From contig JALGTT010000243.1 in assembly GCA_029821235.1 (NCBI GenBank), positions 1-8,560 on the forward strand: a stretch of 8,560 nt of DNA, written 5' to 3'. Origin of the DNA: Candidatus Hebobacteria bacterium. GTDB lineage: Bacteria; Armatimonadota; Hebobacteria; Hebobacterales; Hebobacteraceae. The stretch's first letter is position 1. Every line of letters starts with the position of its first letter. Of the stretch, positions 5,592-8,560 are shown one piece after another. The position numbers and the translations under genes are program-made. The notes beneath the pieces are model-generated. The model had not been told where the DNA came from, did no database searches, and was given only the letters and a program-made list of their open reading frames with translations.

Positions 5592-6972
5592 TGGTCCCCT
5601 CGTCTGTGGTCTCTCTGCCTGGGGTTTCGCTGGGATGCTGCGCGCCTCGGTCCGATGCGATGATCACTTGAGGGCCCGTCTGTCTCGCCGCCGGGACCGG
5701 CAGCGAGAAACAGATGGCCACCTGGTATTTCGAGCCGTCCTCCTCCGCTCCAACCGATGACTGATATCCGCCATAGGAGTCATCCAGCCAGATGCGGCCG
5801 CCGTGGAGTTCAATCAGCGCCCTGGACACTCCCAACCCGAGGTGACGGGCGTTGGCCCTGGCCCGCTCGACCGCGCTGCCGGTGTCATCGGTCAAAGGTG
5901 CCAGTGCCGGATCATCGCTCTTCATGCCCGGTCCGAGGACGGCTACCTGCACGGCCCTGTCCTCCACCGCCGGTCCCACCTTCACTTGGATGGGGCCAGT
6001 CGGGTCGGAGCACTTCAGGACGGTCAGCAGAATGCGGGACAGCACCTGTTCGATCTCATTGCGGTCGGCATCCACGGGTGGAGTGCGAGGCTCCACCGTC
6101 ACCTGGATGCGCTCCCGGTCGCTCGGGCGGTCGAGGAGCATCAGGGCCGACTCGATGGCCTCCGCCAGACTTACCGGCTGACGCTTCAGTTCCAGTCGGT
6201 TCTCCTCGATTCGGGAGATGTCGAGCATGTCCTCGATCATGCGGGCGAGGTGCTGGGACTGCTCGCGTATGATTACGAGGTACTCGTGCTGATGCTCCGC
6301 ATCGAGTTTCTCGGTGTTCTCGTAGAGGAGTTGGCTGAATCCCACGATGGCGGTGAGCGGGGTGCGGAACTCGTGCGATACCCGGGAGAGGAACTCGTCC
6401 TTGGACCGGATCGCCCGCTCATAGGCCTGGGAGAGTTGCTCGAAGGCCCGCTGCTCTCTGGAGAGCACGAAGAAGAACCCGCCGAGCAGCAGCGCGGAGA
6501 CGGTGAAGGTCACCACGCGCGAGACCATCTCAATCGTGATGGGGCCGGTTCTCATGCCCACGAAGGCCACCAGAACATAGCTCGCGGCGGACAGCAGACT
6601 GGTGCCCACGGCATCTCTCAGGTTCAGCCGCACGCTGGCGTGGAGAATCGGCAGGTAATACAGGAGGTAGTAGTCGCTGTCTATTCCGGACTGAGTGTGG
6701 ATGAGACCGGTGATCAGCGCGATGTCGCAGATCAGCATGGCGAGCACGGAGTGACGAAGGCTGAACCGAGACCACGGCAGGAACGTGCTCACCAGCACAT
6801 AGGCCGCGCCGATGGTGACCACGATGTCGAACTCGGCGCTCCGCGGCGCTGCCTGCGTCCGCGCCATCAGGAATACGGTGAGCAAGATCAGGCCGCGCAA
6901 AGCGGCCGCCAGTTTATCCCGCGGCAGCACGGCCGGGCTGAGCACGATCCTAGGCTTGCGTTGCGATGCCAT
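5527..6972 (-). CDS. Membrane histidine kinase with degenerate ATP-binding boxes
   Basis: This 481-residue sensor kinase has about six membrane helices (near 22-38, 48-66, 75-92, 102-114, 121-139, 150-170) with no large extracytoplasmic domain, then a short coiled linker. The dimerisation/phospho-acceptor domain contains SKDEFLSRVSHEFRTPLTAI (190-209), with H200 as the phosphorylation site. The ATP-binding domain follows (about 295-428). The N-box reads QVLSRILLTVLK, with threonine (T317) where an essential asparagine normally sits. The G1 box reads VAVLGPGM, lacking the conserved aspartate. The G2 box LGLGVSRALIELHGG is kept. The start is ATG at 6972 with GGGAG 7 nt upstream; the longer frame from 7050 lacks support. 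The last 20 or so residues overlap the response regulator start and show no conserved motif. It may be a weak kinase, a phosphatase-biased sensor or a decaying gene. The signal is unknown. Confidence 0.88.
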   Translation of the reverse strand: MASQRKPRIVLSPAVLPRDKLAAALRGLILLTVFLMARTQAAPRSAEFDIVVTIGAAYVLVSTFLPWSRFSLRHSVLAMLICDIALITGLIHTQSGIDSDYYLLYYLPILHASVRLNLRDAVGTSLLSAASYVLVAFVGMRTGPITIEMVSRVVTFTVSALLLGGFFFVLSREQRAFEQLSQAYERAIRSKDEFLSRVSHEFRTPLTAIVGFSQLLYENTEKLDAEHQHEYLVIIREQSQHLARMIEDMLDISRIEENRLELKRQPVSLAEAIESALMLLDRPSDRERIQVTVEPRTPPVDADRNEIEQVLSRILLTVLKCSDPTGPIQVKVGPAVEDRAVQVAVLGPGMKSDDPALAPLTDDTGSAVERARANARHLGLGVSRALIELHGGRIWLDDSYGGYQSSVGAEEDGSKYQVAICFSLPVPAARQTGPQVIIASDRGAQHPSETPGRETTDEGTNGEDTDRGRRPVRAAVDARQP

Positions 6973-7099
6973 CCCCTTACTCCCATTGGGAGAGGACACG
7001 CGGGCCCCGCGCTGAGGTGTCCTGGGCCATACACAAGAGAGGCCGCCCAATTTTCTATTCCATATTCCCGGTCGCTATCGGAGCTGGCGGGCAGAAACC

Positions 7100-7181
7100 C
7101 ATCGGGGAGGAGGGGGAAGTGGTGCGGGCGGGTCAGGTGGTCCGGGATGAGCCGCCGGTCGAAAGAGGGGGGAGGGGGGAA
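7100..7181 (-). terminator. C-rich, G-poor transcript region after the barrel gene (possible Rho-dependent end)
   Basis: Beginning about 16 nt after the TAG at 7199-7197, the minus strand carries two C6 runs separated by one T, within a 21-nt pure pyrimidine tract (7181-7161), then further C-rich sequence to about 7100. This resembles a Rho loading region. No convincing intrinsic hairpin with a T-tract is present. The rest of the 224-bp spacer before the kinase holds an AT-rich patch (about 7047-7066), but I could not define a promoter with proper spacing. Confidence 0.3.
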
Positions 7182-7196
7182 TCGCCGCCGGGCCGG

Positions 7197-8560
7197 CTAG
7201 ATGGGCTTCTCGTAGCCCAGGCTGAGCCGGTAACTTCGGCTCGTGTCCCCGGAGCCGGCATCCTCACCCCAGGAGTAGCCCAGTTTGAGGTGAAGTTTGT
7301 TCTCCTCGCTGACCTTGCGCGCAAAGAGAACAGAGACGGTAGTCCGGTCCTGCTGCACGCCCAGCCAGCGCTCCGCGTCCCGGGAGACGCTGGCCTCCAC
7401 TTGATCCTGGTCGCTCAGCCGCCCCCAGATGGCGAGACCCAACTTGCGCCGTTGGGAATCCGGGTCTGCGGCACTCCGCTCGGAGGCCAGCCACAGGCGG
7501 CCTGTCAGGCCGCTGGCGAGGGGCGACCCCAGGGTCAGGCACCGGCGATACAGATCCATCGGGCGCCCCTTGTCCTTTCCGCTCGTTGCCTCCGGGAAAC
7601 GCTGCAGGTCGAGCTGGAGATAGTGGCGACCCCGAAGCAGGCTCCCGACGGAAACGGAGAGCGTGTGCTTGCCGTCGTCCTCTCCGCCTCGCCGCTGTCT
7701 CATCAGGAGGCGCATCCCGACCACAGGGGCCCCCAGGCCGGCCGGCGGCTTGTGGTCGGCGAAATACTTGCCCGCGTCGGAGAACTCGTGGGCGCGATAG
7801 AGGCCCGAGACCCACTTGGGCAACTCGCCCCTGGGCATCTCGACTTCATAGCCGGTGACCGCGTCCCGGTTCTCTCCGGCCGCCGAGGTGATGTGCTCGG
7901 CCCGGAGGCGGAGGGAGCCGAGTCGGCGGGAGAGGCTGAGGGCATGGCGCAATCTGTCCTCCCCGTCGGTCGTCCGGCCCCTGGTGATGCTCAGGTCCAC
8001 ATTGGTACGTGAGTCGGGCCGGAAGGCCAGCGCCACGTTGGAATGCAGATCGCTATGGGGCTCCTCGTTGGTGCCGGTCACCTTCTGGCGGGTGTCGGCG
8101 GTCAGGCTCCACCTCGACCCGAACTTGCGATTGAGCCTGATGGAGGCGGTGCGGGCCAGTCTTCCGTCGGGATCTCCCGAGCGCGTTTGATCGAACTTGA
8201 CGGCGAGATTGGTGGCGCTGCCCCCGGAGCCGAGGGCCCCGGTGAACGCGAACTTCAGTTTCGCGCTGTCGCTGCCGTCCTCGGCCGTCCTCGGTGACGG
8301 AGACGGCCTGCTGGAGCGAGAGTTTTCCTTTGCTCCCACCTCCCCCGAGGCCGGTGTGCAGGCGGAAACTGGTCTCCCGGGTGCGCCTCCCGCCATCCGC
8401 GGCAACGGTCTTCAGCCCAGCCGCCAGCTCTCCGTCGTCCGACAACTTGAAGGTGGCCGCCACCTGACTGGTGTCCTGCTGCCGACCGTTCCGGTCGGTC
8501 TTTGCGCGGTAGTCCGCGGCCAGCCCCAGGCGCCCGGTGGGCTGGAGGGCGAGGTGTGCC
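7197..8560 (-). pseudogene. Beta-strand-rich, outer-membrane-like protein (5' end outside window, frameshifted)
   Basis: I do not recognise a named family. Reading through the window edge, about 450 residues are visible once a 10-bp duplication is discounted. They are a succession of amphipathic strands of 8-12 residues with alternating polar and hydrophobic positions joined by Gly/Asp/Ser-rich turns (LALQPTGRLGLAADY, LRLRAEHITSAAGEN, HYLQLDLQRF, GLTGRLWLASE). The chain ends SYRLSLGYEKPI, a terminal strand. This is the pattern of outer-membrane beta-barrels or large surface proteins. Upstream of 8293 the frame differs by one from that downstream of 8274; the two halves join smoothly (VTEDG/SDSAKLKFAF) if one copy of the tandem 10-mer is removed. 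As written, the upstream frame runs to a stop at 8053 with unrelated residues. No signal peptide can be judged because the N terminus is outside. Function unknown. Confidence 0.75.
8274..8293. repeat. 10-bp perfect tandem duplication causing a frameshift
   Basis: GCCGTCCTCG occurs twice in direct succession (plus strand). Inside the barrel gene it adds 10 nt, shifting the frame. Removing one copy restores a continuous, compositionally consistent protein. It is most simply explained by replication slippage or an assembly artefact. Confidence 0.9.

Noticed and set aside
6973..7080. Promoter for the histidine kinase
   Set aside because: TTGGGC and TATGGC occur on the minus strand, but only 13 bp apart, and no other pair had acceptable spacing.
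7100..7180. G-quadruplex in the plus-strand G-runs
   Set aside because: The G-runs do not give four tracts with loops of 7 nt or less; the C-rich transcript strand is a simpler reading.
5803..7200. 465-residue plus-strand open frame opposite the histidine kinase
   Set aside because: The minus strand encodes clear kinase motifs; the plus frame has none.
6966..8012. 348-residue plus-strand open frame opposite the barrel gene
   Set aside because: It crosses the intergenic spacer and has no domain; the opposite frame shows regular beta-strand periodicity.

Overview
The window is a GC-rich bacterial segment in which every supportable gene lies on the minus strand, so transcription runs from position 8560 towards 1. 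Ribosome binding sites are strong (AGGAGG type), and several starts are GTG or TTG. A beta-strand-rich, outer-membrane-like protein, a pilin-like protein and an M56 protease fused to an apparent LolA/RseB-like envelope domain suggest a diderm, non-model phylum. Armatimonadota or a relative is my best guess from overall style, but it is not proven by the sequence.

Layout in transcription order. (1) 8560-7197: the 3' part of a beta-strand-rich, probably outer-membrane protein, broken by a 10-bp perfect tandem duplication. (2) 6972-5527: a six-helix membrane histidine kinase with an intact phospho-acceptor histidine but degraded ATP-binding boxes. (3) 5591-5215: a single-domain response regulator, overlapping the kinase and broken by an apparent out-of-frame deletion of about 22 nt. 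(4) 4953-2642: a two-gene blaI-blaR1-like operon. Its promoter is embedded in two inverted repeats that fit the BlaI/MecI operator pattern. The BlaR1-like protease has no penicillin-binding sensor domain and carries a LolA/RseB-like C-terminal region instead. (5) 2450 to 1: a housekeeping operon, efp - accB - small pilin-like gene - accC (accC runs off the left edge), preceded by a good sigma70-type promoter.

How the genes work together. EF-P, BCCP and biotin carboxylase form the well-known efp-accB-accC neighbourhood (translation of polyproline stretches; the first step of fatty acid synthesis), here with a class III-signal pilin-like gene translationally overlapping accB. The BlaI/BlaR1-like pair should form an autoregulated circuit: the repressor sits on its own promoter until the membrane protease, triggered by an envelope signal rather than a beta-lactam, inactivates it. 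The kinase/receiver pair and the barrel protein look as if they are decaying, or carry assembly errors. Three transcription-unit ends share an unusual C-tract shortly after the stop codon. No RNA gene, CRISPR array, insertion sequence or tRNA was seen.
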